64,000 nucleotides of DNA, from positions 1 through 64,000 of the forward strand of contig JAGWTU010000021.1 of the NCBI GenBank assembly GCA_028868825.1. Direction: 5' to 3'. The notes beneath the pieces were generated by a model, which was not told the DNA's origin, searched no databases, and worked only from the letters and a program-made list of their open reading frames with translations. This document shows positions 28,691 through 36,972 of the stretch, piece after piece. The stretch is from Burkholderiales bacterium. GTDB taxonomy: Bacteria > Pseudomonadota > Gammaproteobacteria > Burkholderiales > Burkholderiaceae_C. The first letter of the stretch is position 1, and every line of letters begins with the position of its first letter. A program made the position numbers and the translations under genes.

Positions 28691-30049
28691 TCACGCGCCC
28701 GCCGCGAAGTCGACTCGCACCTCGAGCCCGCGCCCGCCCGGCGCGGTGTGCAGGCTCGCCCGCGCGCCATGGCGCTGCGCGATCGCGCGCACGATGGCCA
28801 GGCCCAGGCCGCTGCCGCCACCGTCGCGTGCCTGCGCCGGTGCCGACGACCCGCGGTGAAAGCGCTCGAATGAGCGCTCGCGCTCGTCGACCGGGATGCC
28901 CGGCCCGTCGTCGGTCACGCGCAGCTGCGGCCGGCCGTCCTCGCTGGCGACTGCCACGTCGACCACACCGCCGGCCGGCGTGTAGCGCAGCGCGTTGTCG
29001 ATCAGGTTCTCCAGCAGCACCGCCAGCTGTTGTTCGTCGCCGTGCACGAGGACGGGACCGGGGGCCGCGGCGCCGAGATCGACGCTGGCCTGCGCCGCCT
29101 TCAGGCTGAAGCGGCCGACGGTGGCTCGCGCGAGCGCCGCCAGGTCCACCGATGCGAACGCCGCCGGCCGGCCGTCGGGTTCGGCCCGGGCAATGCCCAG
29201 CAGCTGCTCGACGAGCCGCTGCGAGCGCGCGATGCCGCCTTCCAGATCGTGCAGCGCCTCGTTGCGCGCGTCGGGGTCGTCGCTGCGCTGCAGCCACTGC
29301 AGCTGCAGCCGCAGCGCCGCGATCGGCGTGCGCAGCTCGTGCGCGGCATCGGCCACGAATCGCCGCTGCGACGCCATCGCCGCAGACAGGCGGGCCATCA
29401 GGCCATTGATCGCGCCCACCAGCGGCAGGATCTCGCGCGGGACCTCGGCCGTCGCCATCGGGTCGAGCGCATCGGCGTCGCGAGCCGACACCCCGGCCGC
29501 CGCCTCGTCCAGCGGCCGCAGCCCCCGCCGTAGGCCGTAAACCAGCAAGCCGCCGGCGGCAGCCATCAACACCAGCATCACCGGCACCAGCTTGGCGGCC
29601 GACCCGGCGGCGATCGCCCTGCGGGAGGACACGCGCTGCGCCGCCTGCACGACGCCGCTGCGTTGCACGTGGGTGTAGACGATCCACTGCTGAGCGCCGA
29701 CGGTCGGCCGCGAGAAGCCCTCGACGGCACTGAAGGGTAGCGCCAGCGAGCGCTCGGAGGCATAGAGCAGCTGGCCGTCGAGGGTCCAGCTGAGCGTGAC
29801 GATGCCGGCCTCGACGTCGGTTTCCGCCTCTTCGGCTGCCTCGCCTCCCGATGCCAGGCCCGGCACCGGCGGCGGCAGGCCGGCGCGCTGGTAGCCCGCG
29901 ACCGCCAGCGCCACGTTGCGCAACTCAGTGTCGAAGACCTCGCCCATCTCCTGCAGCATCAGCAGGTAGATCGCCAGCGTAATCAGCAGCGCGCCCAGCG
30001 ACAGCGCACCCAGGATCCAGGCCAGCAGCGTGCGCTCGATCGAGCGCAT
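28691..30049 (-). CDS. Sensor histidine kinase (QseC/PmrB type)
   Basis: 452 aa. TM1 is at about 10-32 and TM2 at about 155-173, flanking a 120-residue periplasmic sensor with an acidic stretch (GGEAAEEAETDVEAG, residues 68-82), the kind of patch that binds metal or cationic peptides. Then come HAMP, the phosphoacceptor His237 in AAHELRTPIAALRLQLQ, the N box LIDNALRYTP, G1 DDGPGIP and G2 GSGLGLAIV. It begins immediately after the regulator's stop codon. By position it phosphorylates that regulator. Confidence 0.92.
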   Translation of the reverse strand: MRSIERTLLAWILGALSLGALLITLAIYLLMLQEMGEVFDTELRNVALAVAGYQRAGLPPPVPGLASGGEAAEEAETDVEAGIVTLSWTLDGQLLYASERSLALPFSAVEGFSRPTVGAQQWIVYTHVQRSGVVQAAQRVSSRRAIAAGSAAKLVPVMLVLMAAAGGLLVYGLRRGLRPLDEAAAGVSARDADALDPMATAEVPREILPLVGAINGLMARLSAAMASQRRFVADAAHELRTPIAALRLQLQWLQRSDDPDARNEALHDLEGGIARSQRLVEQLLGIARAEPDGRPAAFASVDLAALARATVGRFSLKAAQASVDLGAAAPGPVLVHGDEQQLAVLLENLIDNALRYTPAGGVVDVAVASEDGRPQLRVTDDGPGIPVDERERSFERFHRGSSAPAQARDGGGSGLGLAIVRAIAQRHGARASLHTAPGGRGLEVRVDFAAGA

Positions 30050-30709
30050 TCAGTCCTCGCTGACGCGATAGCCCACGCCACGCACGTTGACGATGCGGCC
30101 GGCACCGAGCTTGCGCCGCAGGTGGTGCAGGTGGACCTCGACAGCGTTGCTGCCGACCTCCTCGCCCCAGCCGTAGACCTTCTCTTCGAGCGCCTCGCGA
30201 GACAGCACCTCGCCGGGGCGCTGCATCAGGACCTCGAGAACCGCGAACTCGCGCGCCGAGAGCGCGACCGCCGCGCCGTCCAGCGTGACGATCTTTCGTG
30301 CCGGGTCGAGCGCAAGCGGTCCGCAGGCCAGCACCGGCGAGCCGCTGCCGGCATGCCGACGCAGCAGCGCGCGCACGCGGGCGACGAGCTCGTCGAGGTC
30401 GAAGGGCTTGATCACGTAGTCGTCGGCCCCGGCTTCCAGGCCGGCGATGCGGTCGGGCACCGCGTCGCGCGCGGTGGCCACGATCACCGGCATCGCGCTG
30501 CCGCCGGCGCGCAGCGCGTGCAGCAACGCCATGCCGTCCTTCTTCGGCAGCCCGAGGTCGAGAACGGCCAGGTCGTAGACGCCGTTGCCCAGGGCGAGTT
30601 CAGCGGCGCGGCCGTCGGTGGCCCAGTCGACGGCGAAGCCGGCGGCGGCCAGGCCCTGGCGCACGACCTTGCCGATCATCGGATCGTCTTCAACGAGCAG
30701 GATTCGCAT
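30050..30709 (-). CDS. OmpR/PhoB-family response regulator (QseB/PmrA-like)
   Basis: 219 aa from ATG 30709; the upstream extension in the same frame overlaps the phosphatase gene and has no motif. The receiver has acidic residues VEDDP, the phosphorylation site Asp51 in LAVLDLGLPKKDG, and KPFDLDELVARV. The C-terminal winged helix has SREFAVLEVLMQRPGEVLSR, then EVHLHHLRRKLG. The family binds tandem direct repeats; sites with TAAG repeats at 28662 and 33007 flank its operon and are plausible targets. Confidence 0.93.
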   Translation of the reverse strand: MRILLVEDDPMIGKVVRQGLAAAGFAVDWATDGRAAELALGNGVYDLAVLDLGLPKKDGMALLHALRAGGSAMPVIVATARDAVPDRIAGLEAGADDYVIKPFDLDELVARVRALLRRHAGSGSPVLACGPLALDPARKIVTLDGAAVALSAREFAVLEVLMQRPGEVLSREALEEKVYGWGEEVGSNAVEVHLHHLRRKLGAGRIVNVRGVGYRVSED

Positions 30710-30731
30710 CGCGTGTCCAGGATCATCGGAT

Positions 30732-31331
30732 TCAGGGTCCGGGCGGCGGCGGTCGCGCGCCGCCGGCGGCGCGCACAAGCCGATCGTAGCCTTGCAACAC
30801 CGCGTCCCACACTGGCGCCAGCGGCCGCCGCAATGCCATAGCCAGGGCGCCGCCGGCGGCCGAGACTGGCAGCGCGGCCGCCACGTCGTACGGGAAATGG
30901 ATACCGAGATAGACCCGCGACCAGCCGACCAGCCCGCCCAGCGCGAGCAGCAGGAAACACAGCACGCCGTGTCGCCGTCTCGAGAGCGACGCCAGCGCCA
31001 GCGACCAGAACACGGTCACGTGGTCGCTGGGCAGGCCTGGGTCGGCGCTGTGCCGCAGGAACTGATGCCCCAGGTGCAGCGCCGCGGGCCGCGGCTGCGG
31101 CCAGGCGAATCCAACGACCTGGCCGATGCCCAGCGCGATCAGCACCGCTAGCAGCATCTGCAGCCATTCGCGCCGGCCTGCGTCGTCGGCGCGCAGCCAG
31201 GCCAGAACGATGGCCGGCGGTAGCGCCCAGATCAGCCAGCGCGCGGCGCCGGTCGCAACAGCCAGAGGCAAGGCGCCGGCGCTGGCCGGGGCGTTGATGA
31301 GTTCGAACAGCTGGACATTGCCCATCTTCAC
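30732..31331 (-). CDS. PAP2-family membrane phosphatase (undecaprenyl-diphosphate or lipid A phosphatase type)
   Basis: 199 aa, five to six TMs. The three PAP2 motifs are visible: AWPQPRPAAL (shortened motif 1 with R-P), LPSDHVTVFW (motif 2, P-S-D-H) and SRVYLGIHFPYDV (motif 3). It resembles BcrC/YbjG undecaprenyl pyrophosphatases and lipid A phosphatases such as LpxT/LpxE. It begins 6 bp after the GT39 gene, and 22 bp separate it from the response regulator, so the four genes form one operon. Confidence 0.9.
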   Translation of the reverse strand: MKMGNVQLFELINAPASAGALPLAVATGAARWLIWALPPAIVLAWLRADDAGRREWLQMLLAVLIALGIGQVVGFAWPQPRPAALHLGHQFLRHSADPGLPSDHVTVFWSLALASLSRRRHGVLCFLLLALGGLVGWSRVYLGIHFPYDVAAALPVSAAGGALAMALRRPLAPVWDAVLQGYDRLVRAAGGARPPPPGP

Positions 31332-31337
31332 ACGCTC

Positions 31338-32951
31338 CTATCTTGCGCCGCGACGCGCCTGCGCGAGCGGCGGTCGCGAACCGGACCCGACACAGTTTGA
31401 CGAGTTGCGCAGCGGCGGCAGAATCCGCCACCGCAGGCCGGGATGGCCGGACCCCACCGGCCAGCTGTCGGCGAGATCCCAGCCGATCTCCAGCGCGCCG
31501 CACTTACCCAGCAGTGCGGGGTCGACCCAGGGGCTGATGTCGAAACGACCACCGATGAGCACCAGCGGCCGCTCGGGCAGCTGCAACGCCAGCGCGCCCG
31601 CAATGGCGCCGTCGCCCGCGACGATGCGGATCGGTCCGCCCAGCCGTGCACGCGCGGCCGCAGCGACATCACGGGCCAGATCATGCGAATCGAAACGGCT
31701 CCAGCCGCGAACGCGGTCGGCCAGAATTCCCTTCGGGGAACTGAGCTGCAAGCTGACCAGGAGCAGGCCCTGGATCATCAGGAAGCTGCCGATGACCACG
31801 GCAGGGTCGCTTTGCCGAAAGCGGTTGCGGGGCATCAGTTCCATCGCCGCCGGCACGACGAACAGCAGGAACGGCAGGCCCCAGTGCAAAGGTAGCCGCG
31901 CGCCGAACAGCAAGCCTGTCGCGGCGACGAAGGCGAGCGGAACCAGGCCCCAGATCAGGAGGAAGGCGCGCGAGCCGTCTGCCGTCACGCTGGAGGCCTC
32001 CGCTCGCAAGGGCTTGGATCCACGCTCCCTCGCCGTCACAGCGGCCACGCCCAGCAACAGGAATGCGGGCAGCGCGCGATTCAGCAGCTGGTCGGTCAGC
32101 CAATGCGCTGCCTCGACGATCCGGTCGGGGGGTGAAAGCCGGGCGTCCAGTGACGAATCCAGCGCATAGTGCAGAGGCAGGAAGTCGTGCCTGACGACCC
32201 AGACCAGATGCGGAGCGATGAAGACGAGCGCGATCATCACCGACAGCAGCAGGCCGCGACGATGTCCTGGATGGCGCCAGGCCCGCCGGTGGATTGCGAA
32301 CGCGAGCACGCAGGCGGCGCTCACCGCCATCTGGTACTTGGCCAGTGCGCCCAGGCCGAGTGCGCAGCCCAGTGCGATCCAGCCCGGACGGCTGGGGTTG
32401 CCGAACGCCTGCCACGCGATCGCTGCGCAGGCCGCCGACAGCAGCATCAGGACGACCTCGTGGTTGTAGTAGTTCAGCCGCCGGCTGTAGTACGTGACGC
32501 ACAGCATCGCCAGCAGGGCGATGCCGGCGTAGGTGTGGCCGCGCAGGGTTACCAGGAGGCGCCAGACGATGGCCAGCGCACCCAGCGTGCAGGCGGCGCC
32601 CAGCACATTGCTGACTGCAGCCGACAGGCCGAAGATGTGCACGGGCAGCCAGAGGAGCCACGTCGGCAGCGGCGGGTGCTTGTAGTAGCCCCACTCCAAT
32701 GCGCGCACCCAGTTCAGCTGCTCGATGTTGTCGTCGGGTGGCGACAGCGACATCAGGGCGAGCAGGGACAGCCAGACCGCCGCGAAGACGACCAGGCCAG
32801 TCGTCACGGCGCGGCCCAAGGGCCAGCGCAGTCCACCCTCGGCAACCGCCCTGGCTTCGGTGTCCGCATTGGGTGAGGGTTGCGGCATCGCGATCGGCGC
32901 GACGAACGCCGAGCAGGCAAATGACGCGTCTGGCATCGAATCTCCGGGCAT
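31338..32951 (-). CDS. ArnT-like GT39 membrane glycosyltransferase
   Basis: 537 aa, about eleven TMs. The N-terminal loop after TM1 carries the family acidic motif DDNIEQLNWVRALEWGYYKHPP, where D-D replaces the usual D-E. Next comes WLLWLPVHIFG. RLNYYNHEVVLM and QMAVSAACVLAFAI belong to the PMT/ArnT fold, which transfers sugars from polyprenyl phosphates to lipid A or proteins. The start is uncertain: Mets at residues 1, 6 and 22 are possible. Linked with a PAP2 phosphatase and a PmrAB-like pair, it is probably an envelope-modifying (lipid A) enzyme. It leads the operon. Confidence 0.88.
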   Translation of the reverse strand: MPGDSMPDASFACSAFVAPIAMPQPSPNADTEARAVAEGGLRWPLGRAVTTGLVVFAAVWLSLLALMSLSPPDDNIEQLNWVRALEWGYYKHPPLPTWLLWLPVHIFGLSAAVSNVLGAACTLGALAIVWRLLVTLRGHTYAGIALLAMLCVTYYSRRLNYYNHEVVLMLLSAACAAIAWQAFGNPSRPGWIALGCALGLGALAKYQMAVSAACVLAFAIHRRAWRHPGHRRGLLLSVMIALVFIAPHLVWVVRHDFLPLHYALDSSLDARLSPPDRIVEAAHWLTDQLLNRALPAFLLLGVAAVTARERGSKPLRAEASSVTADGSRAFLLIWGLVPLAFVAATGLLFGARLPLHWGLPFLLFVVPAAMELMPRNRFRQSDPAVVIGSFLMIQGLLLVSLQLSSPKGILADRVRGWSRFDSHDLARDVAAAARARLGGPIRIVAGDGAIAGALALQLPERPLVLIGGRFDISPWVDPALLGKCGALEIGWDLADSWPVGSGHPGLRWRILPPLRNSSNCVGSGSRPPLAQARRGAR

Positions 32952-33006
32952 GACGGCTGGCGGCGTGGCGCCTCAAATGGCGGCGGCGCAGTGTCCGAGC
33001 CATTGG

Positions 33007-33023
33007 CTTAAACGACCCTTATG
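33007..33023 (-). promoter_or_regulatory. Tandem TAAG half-sites upstream of the GT39-PAP2-regulator operon
   Basis: On the minus strand it reads CATAAGGGTCGTTTAAG: two half-sites NWTAAG separated by 5 bp, in the same orientation relative to the gene and with the same 11-bp period as the site before the PepSY gene. It ends 56 bp upstream of the longest GT39 start. By family knowledge PmrA/QseB-type regulators recognise such repeats; that the local regulator does so is inference. Confidence 0.55.
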
Positions 33024-33650
33024 AATCGATCTCGGGTGGTGCTGCCGGCGTGGAGCGGGCCAACCCATTTACCTTTAGACAAAGCTTGGCCTTACGCGCA
33101 ACCCCTGCCACAAAGTCGAGCGGGTCAGCCTTGCTGCAGGGCCTCCTTCTGGGGTCTGCGTACGGGTCGGACCGGCCGCTTTGGGGCGGCGAGTTCAGGC
33201 CCGTGAGTGTCGGTTCAGGGTCGGTTTGATGAGTTCGTGGTCCACGGAAGCTGTCCTTGGGCTGCCCAGGCCGCCCGCCGGCCTGATGGTCAGCTTACTG
33301 AGCGTAGCGGTCGGAAGCACGTCCACGCGACGAACGGCAGCTTTCGGCGCCCGCAGCCGCACAGCAGCCAAACCTGACCGACCGCACCCAGTCTGACGGG
33401 AGCCTTCGTCTGGCCGTGGCGTACAGCCGCTTGATGTCCGACCTTGACCGCGGAGCATCCGACGGCTCATGGCGGCCGAGCGCTGTTGAGCAGGCGATGG
33501 CGCATTGAACCAGAATGGCCCGCCGGTCTGAATCGGCGCCCTGGCGGAGTTCGTCGGCATATGCGCCTCTACCGGACTCGGCTGAAGCTCCCGCGCCAGT
33601 GCAACCGCCGCATGCCGAGAAGAAAGACGTTGCGCTTGATCGCCGACAAG
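33024..33650. other. Decayed non-coding spacer with inverted repeat copy
   Basis: Some 630 bp without a supportable gene. Short open frames on both strands have neither motifs nor ribosome sites. GC content drops near 33060-33120 (TTTACCTTTAGACAAAGC), unlike the coding parts. The stretch carries copy B of the 70-bp repeat (33165-33234) and resembles the spacer at 4445-5287 in texture. Confidence 0.6.
33165..33234 (-). repeat. Dispersed 70-bp intergenic repeat, copy B
   Basis: The reverse complement of this block matches 5123-5192 over its full 70 bases without gaps, about four of five positions identical by eye. Weaker similarity continues to about 33130. It is a degenerate family member in a spacer, 28 kb from and inverted relative to copy A. 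Confidence 0.65.
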
Positions 33651-34922
33651 TCACGCCGCGCCGCCGGCAGTTCGCGCCGGTAGGCCGCGCCACAGAGGCG
33701 CCAACGCGATCAGGCCGATCAATGGTCCAGGCAGGAGCCACCAGGCAATGGCAGCACCTTGCGTGGCCACATGCGAGGTGCCAAGCTGGATCGACACCAT
33801 CGTGATGGCAAAGCCGACCGCGTTCTGCAGGGCCAGGGCACTGCCGACGATGCGCGGTCCGCAGGCTCTGGCAGACAGCGCGGAGAAATGCGGCGAGTCG
33901 GCCACCACCGCGGCGCCCCACAGCACCAGCAGGCCGGTCGCAGCCCACCGGCTCCACGCCAGACTCGCCGGAAACAAGGCGCAGCAGAGCGCCGATGCCG
34001 CCAACGCGAAGCCTGCCACGCGGGCGCTGCCCAAGCGCTGGCTGGCCCAGCCGCCTGCGATGCAGGCCGGCATCCCGACGCCGACAACGATGAAAGCCCA
34101 GGCGGACAGTGCCGCTGCATGGGGCGTGGCCCGGCCGGCGAGCACGACGAGCGTGGGCACGAGGGTCCAGAACGCATAGAGCTCCCACATGTGCCCGAAG
34201 TACGCCATTGCGGCCCGGCGATAGGCGGGGACTCGCAACGCCTCCAGCACCGCGCCCAGACTCGCGGGCTCCGCGTCGCCCTGGCGCAGGTGTGGACCGT
34301 CACCGAGCCGCGCGACCAGCGCGGCGCCGACCAGTGCCAGCAGCGATGACGCGCCCACGACGGCGCGCCAGGGCCAGTCTGCGCCCACCGCGCGGATGCC
34401 GTGCGGCAAGGCCGTGCCGAGCGTAAGCATGCCCACGAGCAGCGAGAGCGCCGCACCTGCGCGTTCCGGCGCCCAGCTCACCACGAGCTTCATGCCGAGT
34501 GGATAGACGCCGGCCATGCACAGGCCCACGGCGAACCGGAGCGGCAGTGCCGTGGCCAGGCCGTGCGAGCCGAACGCAAACGCGCCGTTGAATGCCGCGC
34601 CGGCGCAAGCGCAGACGGTGAAGATGCGGCTCGCAGCGAAGCGGTCGGCCAGGCCCGAGAGCGACAGCACGAGCGTACCGACGATGAAGCCGGCCTGGAC
34701 CGCATTGGTCAGCCAGCCGAAGTCGGCCGGCCGCAGCGCCCAGGCTGCGGACAGGTTGTCGGCGGCACCGTTGGCCGAGAACCACAGCGAGACGGCCAGC
34801 AACTGGGCGGCCACGATGATGCCGATGGCTCGACGCGCATCGTCCGTGCCCGAGGTTTCGCGCATCTGGCCGACGGTGTGCCTCATCGAGTGCCGACGCC
34901 GGTTGTTGGCCCGGTGATGCAA
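33651..34922 (-). CDS. MFS transporter paired with a radical SAM gene
   Basis: 423 aa from the longest start; Met at residue 13 (34886) or 20 is also plausible, and no clear ribosome site decides. Twelve TMs. The loop 2-3 motif is LSGLADRFAASRIF and a central pore segment is GLCMAGVYPLGMKLVVSW, as in CynX/NarK-like and fosmidomycin-resistance-like MFS proteins. The gene starts 27 bp after the radical SAM stop codon, so it is probably cotranscribed and could export that enzyme's product. Confidence 0.85.
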   Translation of the reverse strand: MHHRANNRRRHSMRHTVGQMRETSGTDDARRAIGIIVAAQLLAVSLWFSANGAADNLSAAWALRPADFGWLTNAVQAGFIVGTLVLSLSGLADRFAASRIFTVCACAGAAFNGAFAFGSHGLATALPLRFAVGLCMAGVYPLGMKLVVSWAPERAGAALSLLVGMLTLGTALPHGIRAVGADWPWRAVVGASSLLALVGAALVARLGDGPHLRQGDAEPASLGAVLEALRVPAYRRAAMAYFGHMWELYAFWTLVPTLVVLAGRATPHAAALSAWAFIVVGVGMPACIAGGWASQRLGSARVAGFALAASALCCALFPASLAWSRWAATGLLVLWGAAVVADSPHFSALSARACGPRIVGSALALQNAVGFAITMVSIQLGTSHVATQGAAIAWWLLPGPLIGLIALAPLWRGLPARTAGGAA

Positions 34923-34949
34923 GTCCGATCCCGCACGACGGCCACCCGC

Positions 34950-36032
34950 TCAGGCCAGATGGTGTTCGGCCGACGCGCGGGCCGCGCGCTGCCGTTCGGC
35001 GAGCCGCTTGGCCTTGGCAGCTGCTAGCAAGGGACCGAGGTGTTCCCGATGAAATCGGTCGCAGCCGATGCACAGGTTCTCGTAGGGTCGGCCGTCGGGC
35101 AGCGTCGTGCTTGAGGCCTCAATGAAGCGCGCTTCGTCCCAGCCTTCGCTCAGACCCATGATCTGCGGCTGCCCGAGGTTGATCGCCTCGTACGCCGGCA
35201 CTCCCACGAGCGAATCCAGGATCTCCAGCAACGGCTCCTCGGTGAGATTGCCCAGCGGCAATGCGGTCTTCACGCAGCAAGGATAGACGCTGCCGTCGGG
35301 CTCGACCGACACCTCGCTGCCGTTGTAGCGGTGGTGCAGGAAATTCAGGCCTCCTGACCAGCGGTTGCAGTTGTCGGCGATCGAGCCGCGCGGCAGGCTG
35401 TTGGCCCAGGCCCGGCCGCGCGGCCACAGCTTGCCGATCCAGTTGTCGGGCGTGGCGCCGAAGAATCCGAACAGCGGGCCCGCTTCTTCGTCGCCATTGC
35501 GGGTGGCGGCCGAGACGCCAGAGGCGCGCATGCCGTGGCACTGAAACTGCGTGGTCAAGCGGTCGACGAACGCACGCTGCTTCTCGGGGCCTTCCATGCC
35601 GACGTGGAAGTCGTCCACGCTGGCTACGGAGATCATGTAGACACCGCGCTCGAGCAACTCGCCGACGATGCGGTCGTCGAGCAGATCGCCGGTTGTCTGC
35701 ACGATGATGTTCACGCCGCCGACGGCACGGTAGCGTGCCTGCAGCCGCTCGATCACCGGGTAGGTGACGGCCTCGCGCACACCGTCGAGCAGGGCCTCGC
35801 CGCCCGAGAGAATGATGCGCCCCACTTTCTCCGAATGCTGGCCCGGTCCTTCGGCCAAGTCGATATAGGTCATGCGCTCGGGAAAGTGGTCGACGATGCG
35901 AGCGGCGTTCCGCACGGCTTGCCCCACCACGTCGTCCAGGGCCTTGCGAACGTAGGGTCGGAAGCGATCCTCGTAGCAGTGCTTGCAGCGCCGGTGACAG
36001 GCCCAGGCCATGACGTAGTAGATGGATTCCAT
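34950..36032 (-). CDS. Radical SAM/SPASM-type protein of unknown substrate
   Basis: 360 aa from ATG 36032 (MESIYYVMAW), chosen because the 4Fe-4S motif follows at once; an in-frame start at 36152 adds 40 residues of no family character. The cluster motif is C12-x3-C16-x2-C19 (CHRRCKHCYEDRF). The GGE-type SAM motif is LSGGEALLDGV. The C-terminal region has further Cys (VYPCCVKT, NLCIGCDRFH), as in SPASM-like auxiliary cluster domains. It is clearly not a short HemN or Nif type. Partners are the MFS gene downstream and, divergently, a receiver-like orphan. No precursor-peptide gene is recognisable nearby, so the substrate is unknown. Confidence 0.87.
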   Translation of the reverse strand: MESIYYVMAWACHRRCKHCYEDRFRPYVRKALDDVVGQAVRNAARIVDHFPERMTYIDLAEGPGQHSEKVGRIILSGGEALLDGVREAVTYPVIERLQARYRAVGGVNIIVQTTGDLLDDRIVGELLERGVYMISVASVDDFHVGMEGPEKQRAFVDRLTTQFQCHGMRASGVSAATRNGDEEAGPLFGFFGATPDNWIGKLWPRGRAWANSLPRGSIADNCNRWSGGLNFLHHRYNGSEVSVEPDGSVYPCCVKTALPLGNLTEEPLLEILDSLVGVPAYEAINLGQPQIMGLSEGWDEARFIEASSTTLPDGRPYENLCIGCDRFHREHLGPLLAAAKAKRLAERQRAARASAEHHLA

Positions 36033-36175
36033 CAACGAGCAGTGTCCACGTTTGTGCCACCCGCGGCAGGCGCCGCGCAGCGGATTGTCGAACAAGAACC
36101 AGCCTGGATCGCCTGGTGAAGGTCCAAGCCGATGACGGCAGGCTTCCCGCATACAGACGATTCAGGCGCCGATTC

Positions 36176-36202
36176 CTTACAGCGCCGTCCGGGCGCTGTA
36201 AG
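36176..36202. other. Perfect 11-bp hairpin in the divergent spacer
   Basis: CTTACAGCGCC (36176-36186) pairs fully with GGCGCTGTAAG (36192-36202) around the 5-base loop GTCCG. It lies between the start of the radical SAM gene (36032, minus) and the start of the receiver-like gene (36322, plus), with no T-run. A competing pairing CCGTCC/GGACGG overlaps it. It could be a regulator site, an RNA switch-like leader for the plus gene, or a relic of a mobile element. Confidence 0.5.
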
Positions 36203-36321
36203 ACCGGACGGGTGTCGGTCGTCAAACACCACCGGACCGCCACGCACATGACGCTCGGCTCCATTCGTGCCGACGTGCCGTTGGCTGCTGAAACCCTGGA
36301 CCTACATCACCGAAGAGACCC

Positions 36322-36777
36322 ATGTCCGTCGAGAAGCCTGTCCTGCTGGCCTGGCCTCATACCTTCATCGTGAACCAGGTGCGTCCGTTCCTCATCGAGG
36401 CCGGGTACATCGGGGTGGGCGCTCGGGATCTGGATCACCTTCGGTCCGAGCTTGCGTCGTCATTCAAGGGCGCCATCATCTCAGCGGCTGTCACGTCGCC
36501 CGTCGAGGCTGACGCCGCAGCCGTGTTTCGCCTCGTTCACGAGCGGCAGCCGGGCTTGCCGGTGGTCTTCGCAGGCATGGCGGACGCCGCGACCATGGGC
36601 ATCTCCGCCGAGCGCGCGGTCAAGGATCTGGTGTCGAACGCGGTCTTCGCGGGGCCGGCCGACTGCCGACCGGGCTCCAATCGAAGGGCGACATTCCTGA
36701 TCCTGCGAAAGGATGATCTGCTGAACCTGGCGACCGCCGAATTGGCCCTTCGCGCGCTTCGCAGCCATTTCGGCTGA
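36322..36777 (+). CDS. Small receiver-like orphan protein (no phospho-acceptor Asp seen)
   Basis: 151 aa; GAAGAGA precedes the start. The order of predicted strands and helices (VLLAWPHTFIVNQVRPFLIE, GYIGVGARDLDHLRSEL, FKGAIISAAV, LPVVFAGMADAATM) is that of a CheY-like receiver. However, the first strand lacks the acidic pair, and the position expected for the phosphorylated Asp reads IISAAVTSP. It would be a pseudo-receiver, if the fold guess is right. It is divergent from the radical SAM gene and separated by a hairpin-bearing spacer. No family name can be given. Confidence 0.6.
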   Translation: MSVEKPVLLAWPHTFIVNQVRPFLIEAGYIGVGARDLDHLRSELASSFKGAIISAAVTSPVEADAAAVFRLVHERQPGLPVVFAGMADAATMGISAERAVKDLVSNAVFAGPADCRPGSNRRATFLILRKDDLLNLATAELALRALRSHFG

Positions 36778-36972
36778 GCCAGCCGCAGTCCAGTCCCGCA
36801 GGCCGAAGCCTGAAATCGTCGGACTCGGAAATTTCCTGGTGCTTCGTCACGTTCGGCAGTCGGTTCGCGTCAAAGCCGGAGAAGACCGAATTCGAGCTGA
36901 GTCGGCTGCGCCCTGGAGACATGGCGCATGCCGCCAAAGACTGCGGCCTTCGAACTCAACTGGAGAATGACG

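Noticed and set aside
34950-36032. Identification of the radical SAM protein as the arsenosugar enzyme ArsS linked to the transferases at 1041-2358
   Set aside because: It is 31 kb away on the other strand and lacks arsenic-pathway neighbours; the similarity does not go beyond the general radical SAM motifs.
36176-36202. The hairpin as an integron attC site
   Set aside because: It lacks the GTTRRRY-type core and the paired L/R boxes, and no integrase is present.
36116-36373. Small plus-strand frame that might be a precursor peptide for the radical SAM enzyme
   Set aside because: It runs through the hairpin and overlaps the receiver-like gene, has Arg/His-rich sequence with no leader/core pattern and no ribosome site.
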